From NCBI RefSeq assembly GCF_007859855.1, contig NZ_SJPK01000005.1, positions 62,001-126,000 on the forward strand: a stretch of 64,000 nucleotides of DNA, given 5' to 3'. The stretch's first letter is position 1; the number at the start of each line of letters is the position of its first letter. This DNA is from Allorhodopirellula solitaria (GTDB taxonomy: Bacteria; Planctomycetota; Planctomycetia; Pirellulales; Pirellulaceae). This document shows positions 37,160 through 46,327 of this stretch, in pieces. The translations under genes were made by a program, and so were the position numbers. The notes beneath the pieces are model-generated. The model had not been told where the DNA came from and searched no databases. It was given only the letters and a program-made list of their open reading frames with translations.

Positions 37160-38356
37160 CTAGAAGGCGTCGGCCCAACCGTTCTCGGGATCATGCCGGT
37201 AGCCTCTGCCATCATCAGTCGTCACATGAACCCGGTTTGCGAGTGTTCGCAGATCGATCGGCTTGGCAGCCGGGTCGGGCAATGCCGCCAACCCCCATTC
37301 TTCGCTAGCCTCCTGATACTGAAACAGTTTTTTGTCGCCTGTCAGTGCCCACAACTCAGACAGCCGATCGCCTGCGATCATGGTCACCTTTTTGTCAGCG
37401 ATTGGACCGCGGTCGAGTTGCGTCCAACTCGTGCCATTGGGCGATTCATTCATCCGGTACACCGTTTGGTCGCGCCCGAGCGCAAAGAGCTGGGTTTGGT
37501 TGCAGGCGATGTCATCGAATGCCCATTGATCCGGCGAGATCAGCTGGCCGGATTCATAGACCTTGCCGTCAGCGGCGTGCCGGATGACGCGCCGTTGAAA
37601 GCGATGGATTGGCCTCAACTGCGAACGTTCGCCATCGGCCGTTGCCATCGTCAGGGTTGCGGGCAGTGAGCGTTTGACACCGATCCGATGGGCCTCGGCA
37701 CACCAGGCTTCGTCGTCGATGCGGTCGAAGTTAGCGTAGGCGGCCCAGCAAAACCCGTTGTCTTTCCACTGCGTCCCCCATGAATTGAGCAGCAGAACGG
37801 CAGCCTGCCGATCATCGAACCCGACCGCTGCCACGGCATGATAGCCCGGTCTCGGATCCGCTTCGTTTTGCCATCGATAAGGATGCTCATTGACTGCATC
37901 GCAGCGGAAGTCGCCTCCCATCCGGACGACGAGCACCACCGGGCAACCGTCGCAGATGCCCGCTTTGAGCTGGTCTAGGCTTGTCAGCCGCTCGCTTCGC
38001 AGAGCCCGAAAACGGTTGGCTTCATGCCTTGCCTCTGGGCTGACCTCACACGATGACAACGGCATCGTCGCCCGTGTCGCACAACCTTGTCGCTGGACGA
38101 GCTCGATCGCCTGAGCGACGGCAAGACCATCGTCGTCACCTCGGAGCTGGGCCCGGATAAATGCGGGACTGAAGAGGTCACAGGAGTCGAGGGGTTGCTG
38201 GCGACGCTCCTGGGCAACTTGGCAGGTATAGACGACGTGCGCGATCGCCCAGGCCACGCAATCACCCTGAGCCTGCTCGCCTGCTGTCGGCAGATAGTCC
38301 CGCAGATCAAAATGAGCTGGCAGCTCGATGGCGGTCGCTGGCTTTGTCACAGTCAT
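37160..38356 (-). CDS. papain-like (C1) cysteine peptidase with tectonin-like tail
   Basis: This 398-residue protein carries a papain-fold peptidase (about residues 15-235). It shows the catalytic cysteine in GEQAQGDCVAWAIAH, the histidine in GYHAVAAVGFDD and the asparagine in LLNSWGTQWKDNGFCW. There is no signal peptide or propeptide, so it may act in the cytosol or be regulated otherwise. The C-terminal 150 residues hold short repeats with QLFALGRDQTVYRMNE and ELWALTGDKKLFQYQE, resembling tectonin/beta-propeller blades that bind sugars or proteins. I chose ATG 38356 over TTG 38362. It converges on the kinase-STAND gene, but a shared role is only a guess. Confidence 0.85.
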   Translation of the reverse strand: MTVTKPATAIELPAHFDLRDYLPTAGEQAQGDCVAWAIAHVVYTCQVAQERRQQPLDSCDLFSPAFIRAQLRGDDDGLAVAQAIELVQRQGCATRATMPLSSCEVSPEARHEANRFRALRSERLTSLDQLKAGICDGCPVVLVVRMGGDFRCDAVNEHPYRWQNEADPRPGYHAVAAVGFDDRQAAVLLLNSWGTQWKDNGFCWAAYANFDRIDDEAWCAEAHRIGVKRSLPATLTMATADGERSQLRPIHRFQRRVIRHAADGKVYESGQLISPDQWAFDDIACNQTQLFALGRDQTVYRMNESPNGTSWTQLDRGPIADKKVTMIAGDRLSELWALTGDKKLFQYQEASEEWGLAALPDPAAKPIDLRTLANRVHVTTDDGRGYRHDPENGWADAF

Positions 38357-38449
38357 AGACAATTAAGTTGCACCGGGAACGCCGGGGGGGTACCTTGGTG
38401 CCCGGAAGAACACATACACACCTGACAACCTATCACAAAGGACCGCAAC

Positions 38450-38917
38450 GTGAGCAAGACGGAACAACAGATGCGCGCCATGTACCTATCGGGTACCGTT
38501 TCCATTCCGCCGCGATTTCCCGATCTCGCGGAGATTTCCTTCAGCCGTAATGACAGCCGTGAGGGACCGGTCTTCGTTACAGCCACCCAGCGGCTGTCAC
38601 CAAAGCTTGTAATCAAACGCTCCTTCTTCGCCCCCGATGTGACGTCCCTTTTCATTCCCAATGACACCAATCAGGTTGATCTTGAGCAGGGGACGTGGTT
38701 GGAAGGCGAGGTGTTGGCCGAGAAAGCCTATGACCTACTCGAAAAGGGAACGGTCACGGGCATCATCTATGTCCGTGAATTCGCTCAATCCATTTTGGAA
38801 ATGGAGGCGGGTTTGACCGCCGCTGAGAGTGCCCAGTACTACCCGCCGCTTCCCGACGACCGCAGCGTCGATCATTACTGCATGCATCCGGAGGGTGTTT
38901 CGGCTGGTTGCCGGTGA
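38450..38917 (+). CDS. protein of unknown function
   Basis: This 155-residue protein starts at GTG with AAAGGA seven bases upstream. It lacks signal peptide and membrane segments. The middle, FFAPDVTSLFIPNDTNQVDLE, looks like a beta-rich domain, and the C-terminus (YYPPLPDDRSVDHYCMHPEG) has no known motif. It is divergent from the peptidase gene and 67 bp upstream of the glycosyltransferase fusion, with which it may be co-transcribed. No family is recognised. Confidence 0.65.
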   Translation: MSKTEQQMRAMYLSGTVSIPPRFPDLAEISFSRNDSREGPVFVTATQRLSPKLVIKRSFFAPDVTSLFIPNDTNQVDLEQGTWLEGEVLAEKAYDLLEKGTVTGIIYVREFAQSILEMEAGLTAAESAQYYPPLPDDRSVDHYCMHPEGVSAGCR

Positions 38918-38984
38918 ACGGGAACTGCCCCTCCCCGGCCAGATTTCCTGCCCGTTTGAGTGAACACCCTTTCGAGCCACTGCC

Positions 38985-40358
38985 TTGAGTGTTAACCCAC
39001 CGACGATCGATGTTGTCATCCTGACACGCTGCGACGGCGACCTGCCCGACGCGGTCCTGGAATCGCTGCGTCGCCAACGAGGAGTCCGCGTCCGATGGCA
39101 ACAGCTCGTCGGCGCGCCCAGGAGCGACGATGCTCATCGCATCGCGACGATCGCACGGGCTCGAAACGAGGGCATCGCTCGAGCGCAGGGCGACTGGGTG
39201 ATGTTCCTCGATGATGACGTGATCTTGGCGCCCGACTGCATCGCACGATTGCACCATGCATTGATGACGCGTCCCGACTTTGCCGCCGTCGCTGCCGATT
39301 ACCTCGGCGATCGTGCCCGGCATGGTTCGTCACCTCACGTGGCGATGGGGGCGACCTTGTTTCGCCGCACGACGCTGCAAAGAATTCCGTTCCGATGGAC
39401 GGTCAACAAGTGCGAATGTCTTTGTTGCTGCGAAGATATCCGCCGGGCCGGAGGCCGCATCGAGTACCTGAGCGATGCCCGGGCGAGGCATCTCGCGAAA
39501 CCTGAGAAATCGGATCGCTGCCGATCGCCATTGCCGGCGGACGATGCGGCCACCTCTTCGGGCGAGTCGGCCAGCGTGAACGCGAAGATCCTCGTCGCCT
39601 TCAATCGCCGCGATGTCCAGCGTTTTCGAGACGTGTTCTTGCGGATGCTCCGAGCATCGGGCAATGAGCAAGAAGTGATCGCTGTCGGTTACGGTCTCTA
39701 TCCGAGCGAGCAGCGCTTGCTGGCGACTTGCCAGAACCTCCGCCTCATCCACCGGGTGTCCAACGGACAGATGCCGCCCGTGCGGCGTTTGACGGACTTC
39801 GCCCAGATCACCGCAGCTCTGCCGCCGGGTCAATCGGTCGCCTACTGGGACGCCAGTGACGTCGTCATCCAAGCGAACCTGGACCCGCTCTGGCAATTGA
39901 CTCAAGAATATCCCGACCGAATTTTGGCTGTCCGTGAACCGCTGGGCTATCCACACAACGGCGCGATCGTCGGCTGGACGCACTCGATCCAAGACCCGAC
40001 CATGCGGAAGCGGGCATTCGAATTATTCTCCAATCACCCGTTCCTCAACAGCGGGTTTAGCGCCGGAACGGCCGCTGCGATGCAGCGTTATTTTGAGGAA
40101 GCGGCCCGCATGCGAAGCTCTGCCGAGCTGCGAGGTACGACGGATTGGGGAGATCAGGCCGCCTTCAATCTGTATTGCCATAGCGACCCCGAGCGATGGC
40201 AAGAAGTTGCCCAAGGATGGAACTACTGCGTCCACGATCGCCCCATCGGCGAGGTACAGGTTTCGCCTAACGGGCAGATCACGTGTCGCAGCGGCACGCC
40301 CGTCTATGCGGCCCACGGCAACGCCCGCTCGCTGGCGCAGCTAGCGATCGTTCCCTGA
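38985..40358 (+). CDS. two-domain glycosyltransferase (GT2 fused to a second domain)
   Basis: This 457-residue protein begins with a GT2/GT-A domain (about residues 8-185): IDVVILTRCDGD, ARARNEGIARAQGDWVMFLDDDV, in which DDD is the metal/nucleotide-sugar motif, and a Cys-rich CECLCCCED near 140. A second domain (about 195-450) includes KILVAFNRRDVQRF, VAYWDASDVVIQANLD and FNLYCHSDPERW, resembling GT-A enzymes that read DxD as DASD. No membrane segment is seen. The start is probably TTG at 38985. A GT25 gene follows 37 bp on. Polysaccharide or glycoprotein synthesis is likely; donors and acceptors are unknown. Confidence 0.78.
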   Translation: MSVNPPTIDVVILTRCDGDLPDAVLESLRRQRGVRVRWQQLVGAPRSDDAHRIATIARARNEGIARAQGDWVMFLDDDVILAPDCIARLHHALMTRPDFAAVAADYLGDRARHGSSPHVAMGATLFRRTTLQRIPFRWTVNKCECLCCCEDIRRAGGRIEYLSDARARHLAKPEKSDRCRSPLPADDAATSSGESASVNAKILVAFNRRDVQRFRDVFLRMLRASGNEQEVIAVGYGLYPSEQRLLATCQNLRLIHRVSNGQMPPVRRLTDFAQITAALPPGQSVAYWDASDVVIQANLDPLWQLTQEYPDRILAVREPLGYPHNGAIVGWTHSIQDPTMRKRAFELFSNHPFLNSGFSAGTAAAMQRYFEEAARMRSSAELRGTTDWGDQAAFNLYCHSDPERWQEVAQGWNYCVHDRPIGEVQVSPNGQITCRSGTPVYAAHGNARSLAQLAIVP

Positions 40359-40395
40359 GAATCCCCACGTCTCCTATCCGTTCCAAGCGTGACCC

Positions 40396-41091
40396 ATGAA
40401 GAACATCGACAGAGAGACGCCGGCCATCGTGATCAGCACGTTGGACGAGCGATCTCGAGAACGTCTACGACGCATTGAAACGGATCTTGCTCTGGCCGGG
40501 TTCCGCAACGTCGAGATCATGCAAGCCCGCACGCCCGAACGAGATCAATTCCGTGAACGCGGGCTGCCCGAAATCCTCCAGGGACGCTGGCGAACCGACC
40601 TGCAGCATATGTGGGGCTCCGCCGCCTGCGGTCTCTCTCATTTGGATCTGATGAAGCGGGGTCCGTCTGAACTGCCGATCATTATCTTCGAAGACGATGC
40701 GACGATTCACCCACAGTTCTTCTCATACTTAGATCGAATCGAATTCCCCGACGACGTCGCCTGGGATGTCTGCCACCTCTCCTACCACAACGACAATCTA
40801 GGCAGCGCCAAGAATCCGGCGGGTGTCATCAACCAGCATCTCGTGCGATGTGCCCCTGATGAAACCCCGTCGACGTACAGCTACATCCTCAACCGTCCGA
40901 TCATCGACCGCATGACTCCTTTGACCGAAGACATTGATTTCCAACTCGCCCATGAAACAGATCGCATTGACAGTTATGTGATCGAGCACACTCCGCCCCT
41001 GACCATGCCCGACTTCAATCTGCCGAGCGTGAGGAACGACCTTGACGACATCTATTGGCACGAGAACAATCCGCAGTCGCGCGAAGCCTAA
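40396..41091 (+). CDS. family 25 glycosyltransferase
   Basis: This 231-residue protein matches glycosyltransferase family 25, which includes lipooligosaccharide galactosyltransferases. Key stretches are IVISTLDERSRERLRRIE at the N-terminus, WGSAACGLSHLDLMKRG near residue 73 and the acidic IIIFEDDATIHPQFF near 95, the DxD-like site. There are no membrane segments. It lies just after the GT2 fusion on the same strand, so both probably serve one surface-glycan pathway. The sugar is not predictable. The gene is convergent with the CHAT gene. Confidence 0.82.
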   Translation: MKNIDRETPAIVISTLDERSRERLRRIETDLALAGFRNVEIMQARTPERDQFRERGLPEILQGRWRTDLQHMWGSAACGLSHLDLMKRGPSELPIIIFEDDATIHPQFFSYLDRIEFPDDVAWDVCHLSYHNDNLGSAKNPAGVINQHLVRCAPDETPSTYSYILNRPIIDRMTPLTEDIDFQLAHETDRIDSYVIEHTPPLTMPDFNLPSVRNDLDDIYWHENNPQSREA

Positions 41092-41143
41092 TCTTTAAAA
41101 CAACGGCTGCTTCCGCGACGATCGATACTGTCTCCTATCGCCT

Positions 41144-44100
41144 TCAATTCTCTTTACTCGGCGGTGGCAGTTCGAGCGATCCGCTGCTCAAATAGGTCGC
41201 CCAGAAGAGTGGCTCGTCGCCGCTGAGCTCGGCCGTCTCGCTATCGGCTCTCCCGAGCAGCGGTTCCCGCGAGATCGACAGCTCGGATTGCCTCAGCATC
41301 ATCGTGCCGCGCCGAATCGCAGCGGAGAGTGAGGTGTAAGGGACTTCGTTGACCACCTCCGTCACCACCGTCGCCGCCGAGGCACCACCGGTTGCCCAGC
41401 GACTCAGGCCCACTTCACGAACCCCCGATGCTTGCAGAGCAATCATCGGAAAGAACAGTTCGTTGCCATCGCCGAGTTTTCCCGTAGCGGCACTGGTGCG
41501 GAGGCCGGGTAGGAACACTGACCGCGGACCGCTGGCGGGAAAACGAACCCAACTGCGTAGGGAATCGCGATCGCCGCCCGCCGAATTGTCTGTCGGTACG
41601 ATCCGGCTGGCCAGCGGTGTACTCACATTCGGTGTGACAGGCGAAGCAACGATCAGGTGCCCGATATCCAGTCCGATCTGGTCTGTCGGTGGTGCCGTCG
41701 CGAGCGTGCTCAACAGAGCATCAGGAGCCTGTTGCATGATCTCGCTGACGATGGATTCATTGGCCTGACGATCGCGGATCGCGAAAAAGTCTCCCACGAT
41801 CATCGCGATCCGGTTTTCGGATGTCGCCGCAGCGACATGACGCAGCGCGAGACCCGGTGTCGGCGCATATTGCAGTTCGACTGCGTCGGCCCATAGCGCA
41901 GGCGGCTCTGCGTCTCCCTCGTCTGCCGGCGGCTGCTCTTGATCATCCTCTTCCGAGTCATCGCTGCCCCCCTCGTCGTCAGGTTCCTCTTCGGCGAAAC
42001 CGGTGGCCGGCAGCAGTTCGAAGGGGAGGTACCACAGGGGACCATCGGGCACCACAATGATTTTCTCCAGTCCCGCCTCGGTCCACTGGGAATTCGGTGG
42101 CAAGAGGTAACGACGCATTTTCGCGGCAGTGTCCTTCCAACGCGCGTCATCCTCGGGCAAGCGTTTGCCGCGCGATTGAGCGGCGCCGATATCCTGCAGC
42201 AAACGGCTGATCATGGCGGGCAATCGATTCGCTCCCGGTACCACCCACGAGTGTGTCGTCCCGCTCCGGGAGGCCGTCACCAGAATACGGCCGGAGTCGA
42301 TGACAAAGGTCAACAAGGCGACGCCGTCGGGGATCTCCGACACGTCGGTGCTGGCGACACGCGGTGGGTTGATCTCCGGCACTCCGACCCGGCTCAGGGA
42401 CAAGTCACTGAGCAACGCCTCCATCACTTGAGCATCCCCAGCAGCACGCACCGCGACGGCTTCCGGATTGGCGGCATTGGGATCGGCAGGCGGCGCCGGT
42501 GCGACGAGCGAAGCCTGGGTCAGCTCGCGCAATCGCGTCATGGCCGGGGAAGGCGCCGCCATCGCCTGGCGAACGGACGGCCACAATGAATCGGTCGAGG
42601 AGGACGCGAGAGTCTGCAGTTGCAACTGGCGACCTTGCAGAGGCAGTTGGGAGGTGAACCGCTTGGCGAGTAATTGATCGGTCTGCTGCAGCACGGCCGC
42701 ACCATCATTTTCCAGCACCGCCATCCGCAACAGCGCCGCGTGGAGAGCGGTGTCATCGAAATAGATCGCCGCGAGTGCATTGAGCGGATCTTGACGCCAC
42801 ATCGCGTTACCGATCGGCCCCGCATAAGCGTTGAGCACTCGCTTGGCGGATTGATTGCCAACGTTCCCACCGAGACTCGCCATCACGATATCGGTTTGGT
42901 AGAGGAAAGGCATCGAGACGACCGGGCGGCGTTGGTTCTGCAAATGGAACATGAAGTTCGTTGCCGTGCTCAGTGCCGATGCCATCTCACCACCCGCTGC
43001 GCCGCCGATCGATTGGCCGTTCTTGGCCGCGATGCGAGCCCCGAGGTAGCCTCCATAAGCTCGCAGCCGGGGCAACTGCACATCCCGCCGTTCCGCGAGC
43101 GCCAGGGCGGCTTGCAGGTGTTCGGATGCCGGACCGGCTCGACCGGCAGACACCGCAGCATCGGCAGCGACGAGGTAGCAGTGCAGCGAAGCCATCCGAG
43201 ATCGCTGCACGAGCGTCCGCGCCGCCATCACGGCGGTCTGTTCGATCTGGCCGAGCTGCACGTCGTCGGCAACCCCCACGGCAACCTGCAAGGCATCGCC
43301 GATCCACTCATACTGTTTCAACGCCGCCGCTGCATTGACGATCTGCTGGGCGTTGCTGACGAGTGCCCCTCGCGATTCATCGCTGAGTTCCCCAAAGTCG
43401 TCGCCTCCGGAGGAAACCTTTAACGCACATAACATCGAGATCGGTGTGAGCGGGTGGGCACCACCGGGCGACGCATAGTTGTTCGCCCGGTCGACTGCGG
43501 TCTTGCCTTCACCGGTGGCGTAGTACTCGCAACCGCGCATCGTATGGAGCAAACTCACGGCCAACCGATGGTTCAATCCCGTCGGCCGTTTGGTCGCTTC
43601 GAGCAACTCGCTGCCAACGCTATCATCGGCCGAGAGCGGGCCGAGCAGAACGCGCCGGCGATGCGAGGCGATCGCCAGACAACGCATGATTTCGACGACG
43701 TCGATACTCTTGATATTCGGCGGCTGGATGACTCCACCTGCCGCCAAGGATTGTTCGGTAACGGGTTGCCCAACATGCAGCGGCAGTTTCGATGGCACCG
43801 GCAAAATCTGAACCGCTGCCACCCCCGGCCACAAATTCCCCGTTGAGGCAGCCTGTGCTGCCACGTTCAACGCGGAGAAATCCACGCTGCCGATCCAACC
43901 ACGATTGCGGATCGCGATCCCGCTGGCGGCATCCAAGTTGGCGCGACAGGCGGGCAGGTGACCGAGTTGCCAATAACACTCCGCCAGCATGACCCGGGCC
44001 GGGATCGCGTCGATCCATTTGCCGCTGGGATCGGTGCGTGTGCCTCGCTCGGCCATCTCAAAGCCGCGAATTGCGTTGGAGATGTCACCGTCACGATACG

Positions 44101-44236
44101 CCTGCAGGGCTTGATAGTACGTGATCATCGGATCTGTCCCCATGCGGCTCTGAGCCGTGGCGGTGGGGCTCCGAGCTGCACTGGCTGCCACGACGATCGA
44201 CCACGCCAACAGCAGGGTGAGGAGATTTCGGTGCAT
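41144..44236 (-). CDS. exported CHAT-domain protein without an obvious catalytic dyad
   Basis: This 1030-residue protein has a signal peptide (about 1-28) and a TPR-like N-terminal part (YQALQAYRDGDISNAIRGFE, VMLAECYWQLGHLPACRANL). A long helical region follows. The C-terminal third looks like CHAT, a caspase-like domain: GVALLTFVIDSGRILVTAS, IIVVPDGPLWYLPFELLP, an acidic Glu/Asp insert near 770, and REVGLSRWATGGASAATVV. The usual HxxxHG reads IGHLIVAS and the usual LSACxT reads FLPGLRTSAA, so the catalytic His/Cys pair seems absent. It is probably a scaffold or inactive relative. Export to the periplasm is unusual for a protease-like effector. Confidence 0.8.
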   Translation of the reverse strand: MHRNLLTLLLAWSIVVAASAARSPTATAQSRMGTDPMITYYQALQAYRDGDISNAIRGFEMAERGTRTDPSGKWIDAIPARVMLAECYWQLGHLPACRANLDAASGIAIRNRGWIGSVDFSALNVAAQAASTGNLWPGVAAVQILPVPSKLPLHVGQPVTEQSLAAGGVIQPPNIKSIDVVEIMRCLAIASHRRRVLLGPLSADDSVGSELLEATKRPTGLNHRLAVSLLHTMRGCEYYATGEGKTAVDRANNYASPGGAHPLTPISMLCALKVSSGGDDFGELSDESRGALVSNAQQIVNAAAALKQYEWIGDALQVAVGVADDVQLGQIEQTAVMAARTLVQRSRMASLHCYLVAADAAVSAGRAGPASEHLQAALALAERRDVQLPRLRAYGGYLGARIAAKNGQSIGGAAGGEMASALSTATNFMFHLQNQRRPVVSMPFLYQTDIVMASLGGNVGNQSAKRVLNAYAGPIGNAMWRQDPLNALAAIYFDDTALHAALLRMAVLENDGAAVLQQTDQLLAKRFTSQLPLQGRQLQLQTLASSSTDSLWPSVRQAMAAPSPAMTRLRELTQASLVAPAPPADPNAANPEAVAVRAAGDAQVMEALLSDLSLSRVGVPEINPPRVASTDVSEIPDGVALLTFVIDSGRILVTASRSGTTHSWVVPGANRLPAMISRLLQDIGAAQSRGKRLPEDDARWKDTAAKMRRYLLPPNSQWTEAGLEKIIVVPDGPLWYLPFELLPATGFAEEEPDDEGGSDDSEEDDQEQPPADEGDAEPPALWADAVELQYAPTPGLALRHVAAATSENRIAMIVGDFFAIRDRQANESIVSEIMQQAPDALLSTLATAPPTDQIGLDIGHLIVASPVTPNVSTPLASRIVPTDNSAGGDRDSLRSWVRFPASGPRSVFLPGLRTSAATGKLGDGNELFFPMIALQASGVREVGLSRWATGGASAATVVTEVVNEVPYTSLSAAIRRGTMMLRQSELSISREPLLGRADSETAELSGDEPLFWATYLSSGSLELPPPSKEN

Positions 44237-44608
44237 GAGATTCCGGCGATAGATGAGGAATGAGGGTCCAGGTCGCTGGCGCGGGCGTCCCCAAAAAGGC
44301 TGCGACCATGCTTCACTCTACCCGTTGGAACAACGCGGTACGAATGATCCTTTGATAATACGGACGCATGCGGGCCGCAGGTAGTTCCGACTGGGCGGGA
44401 GATAGCGGTCCTATTGGCCCGATCGGCAAACCGTCCGCAAACCGACCACCCTGCGTCGCGAGCGAACCGCTCAAGGGTTAGAATCGACGCTGTCGCTCAG
44501 CCCGAGGCGAGGGTCCTCGCCCGGGAGGTGATGCCGTTTTCAAGTGATTGTGATGGAACGACTTACTTCACCCGCCCCACCTTCCGCACTCAATTTTGCC
44601 CTGGAGTC
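44237..44608. other. intergenic region between divergent CHAT and symporter genes
   Basis: No gene is recognised. A frame runs through part of it into the symporter, but its translation is Arg/Pro-rich and unlike the family. GGGAGG precedes an ATG at 44531 by only two bases. No clear palindrome is present. Confidence 0.4.
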
Positions 44609-46225
44609 ATGCTAGGCGCTGTCATCATCACCGCCGTGTTGCTGTGCCTCGGTGTGGCCTTGCGCACGCGTTTTCGCCTTTTCGCTGCCGCGAGAATTCC
44701 TGCCTCGCTGCTTGCCGGAACGATCGGCTTGGTCGTTTTTCAGTGCATGGTGTGGCTATTTTGGAGTGATGCGTCTTCCCCCGCAGCCGCGGGGACTACT
44801 CCTGCCGGCGTGGAATCGTTTTTTCGCGACTCCATCGCCAACCTGCGGCAATGGCCGGCTTGGTTGATCGCGGTAGTTTTTGCCGGCATGCTGCTGAGCC
44901 GATCCCCTGCACGGAGGGAGGACGAGCCGAGAAACAGCGTGTCTGACGATTCCAAGGGATTCTCGCCCGTCGCCCGCGAAGCATTGATGGTGTGGATCAT
45001 CGTCGTCGGCCAAACAGCGATTGGGCTGCTCTTGGTGTGGTGGTGGATTGGTCCGCAGTATTCACTGCCTGCGTCAGCGGGCATGTTGATCGAAACTGGC
45101 TTTGCCGGGGGCCACGGCACCGCAGCGGCCATGGGCACGGTATTGGCCCACCCCTCGATCGGGATGGACAATGGACTGGACCTGGGAGTGCTGATGGCGA
45201 CCTCGGGATTGATCTACGGATTGGTTTCGGGAATTTTCTGGATCGAGGTGGGAGTCCGCTGCGGATGGTTGGCCCCCGCATCGGCACACGCGAACACGGT
45301 CGGCAACGCAGCGGCCGAGTTGCCGGCCGACGCTGGAAATCTCAACGATGCGGTGGCCAGGGGCGCCGCCGAGGACAACTCCATAGACGAGGGCTGTCCT
45401 CGCCCTCCCTCCGATGCCATCGATCCATTGCTGCTGCAGTTGCTCTGGCTGATGCTGGCCTTTGTCCTTGGCTTGGCCATGCAGTACGCGGTCGACCAAT
45501 TGGCAGCGACGGTCGATGCCGCGGGCTGGTTTGCCCCCGATCGCGGCGAGACTGCGGGCGAGGATATTCTGCGTGACCGATTGCGGGTCGGATCGGTGGT
45601 CGGTTCCTTCCCACTATTCATCTACACGTTATTCGGCGGCGCGGTCGTCCGGTTTTGCGTGATCGCGGCGGTGGGTGAACACTGGATCGATCATCAACGC
45701 ATCCAGCGTTTGGTGGGATCGAGCATGGATTTGCTCGTCGTCGCTGCTGTAGCCACCCTCAACCTGGCCGTCGTGGCGGCTCTTTGGGTGCCCCTGTTCG
45801 GTCTCTTTTTGGGCGGTGCGATCTGGTCCACGTTCTGCCTCTTGGTGCTTTCGCGAAAGATTCTGCCAGCGGGGCATTGGTTCGAGCTCGGGCTGATCAA
45901 CTTCGGGATGTCGACGGGAACAACCGCCACGGGATTCGTTCTCCTACGCGTCGTCGATCCGGACTTAGAGACACCCGCGGCGAAGCAATATGCGTTGGCT
46001 GCCCCGCTTTCAGCTCCTTTCATCGGCGGCGGTATGATCACGGTCGGCTTACCGCTGCTGGTCTTGGAACGCGTCCCGATCGGTTTCTCCGCGCTCGCCG
46101 TGACCGCGGTGTTGATCGGCCTAGTGACTTGGGGGGTGAGCTGGAAATCACGAATTACAGCCGCTGCGGCATCCGCAAACGCTAGAACCCGGTCACCAAA
46201 TGGGACGGTAGCCGAAAATAGGTAG
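44609..46225 (+). CDS. GltS-type sodium:glutamate symporter
   Basis: This inner-membrane transporter of about 538 residues has roughly eleven hydrophobic segments. The family stretch is ARIPASLLAGTIGL near residue 29, and LIETGFAGGHGTAAAMG matches the GltS GGHGTAAA signature near 163. The second half repeats such a loop (INFGMSTGTTATGFVLLRVV). It should import glutamate or a similar acid with sodium. The frame is open back to 44414, but the upstream stretch is polar. I chose the ATG at 44609, which starts just before the first helix; ATG 44531 is the alternative. It is divergent from the CHAT gene. Confidence 0.85.
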   Translation: MLGAVIITAVLLCLGVALRTRFRLFAAARIPASLLAGTIGLVVFQCMVWLFWSDASSPAAAGTTPAGVESFFRDSIANLRQWPAWLIAVVFAGMLLSRSPARREDEPRNSVSDDSKGFSPVAREALMVWIIVVGQTAIGLLLVWWWIGPQYSLPASAGMLIETGFAGGHGTAAAMGTVLAHPSIGMDNGLDLGVLMATSGLIYGLVSGIFWIEVGVRCGWLAPASAHANTVGNAAAELPADAGNLNDAVARGAAEDNSIDEGCPRPPSDAIDPLLLQLLWLMLAFVLGLAMQYAVDQLAATVDAAGWFAPDRGETAGEDILRDRLRVGSVVGSFPLFIYTLFGGAVVRFCVIAAVGEHWIDHQRIQRLVGSSMDLLVVAAVATLNLAVVAALWVPLFGLFLGGAIWSTFCLLVLSRKILPAGHWFELGLINFGMSTGTTATGFVLLRVVDPDLETPAAKQYALAAPLSAPFIGGGMITVGLPLLVLERVPIGFSALAVTAVLIGLVTWGVSWKSRITAAAASANARTRSPNGTVAENR

Positions 46226-46327
46226 CCTGGGACGGGTCCTTGAATTGCGTTCTCTCGCGATGCCGGTAAACTCAAGGGGCTGTTATCGAACCGTCAGCCA
46301 TCCGCTTTTTTTGCGAACACGATTTTC

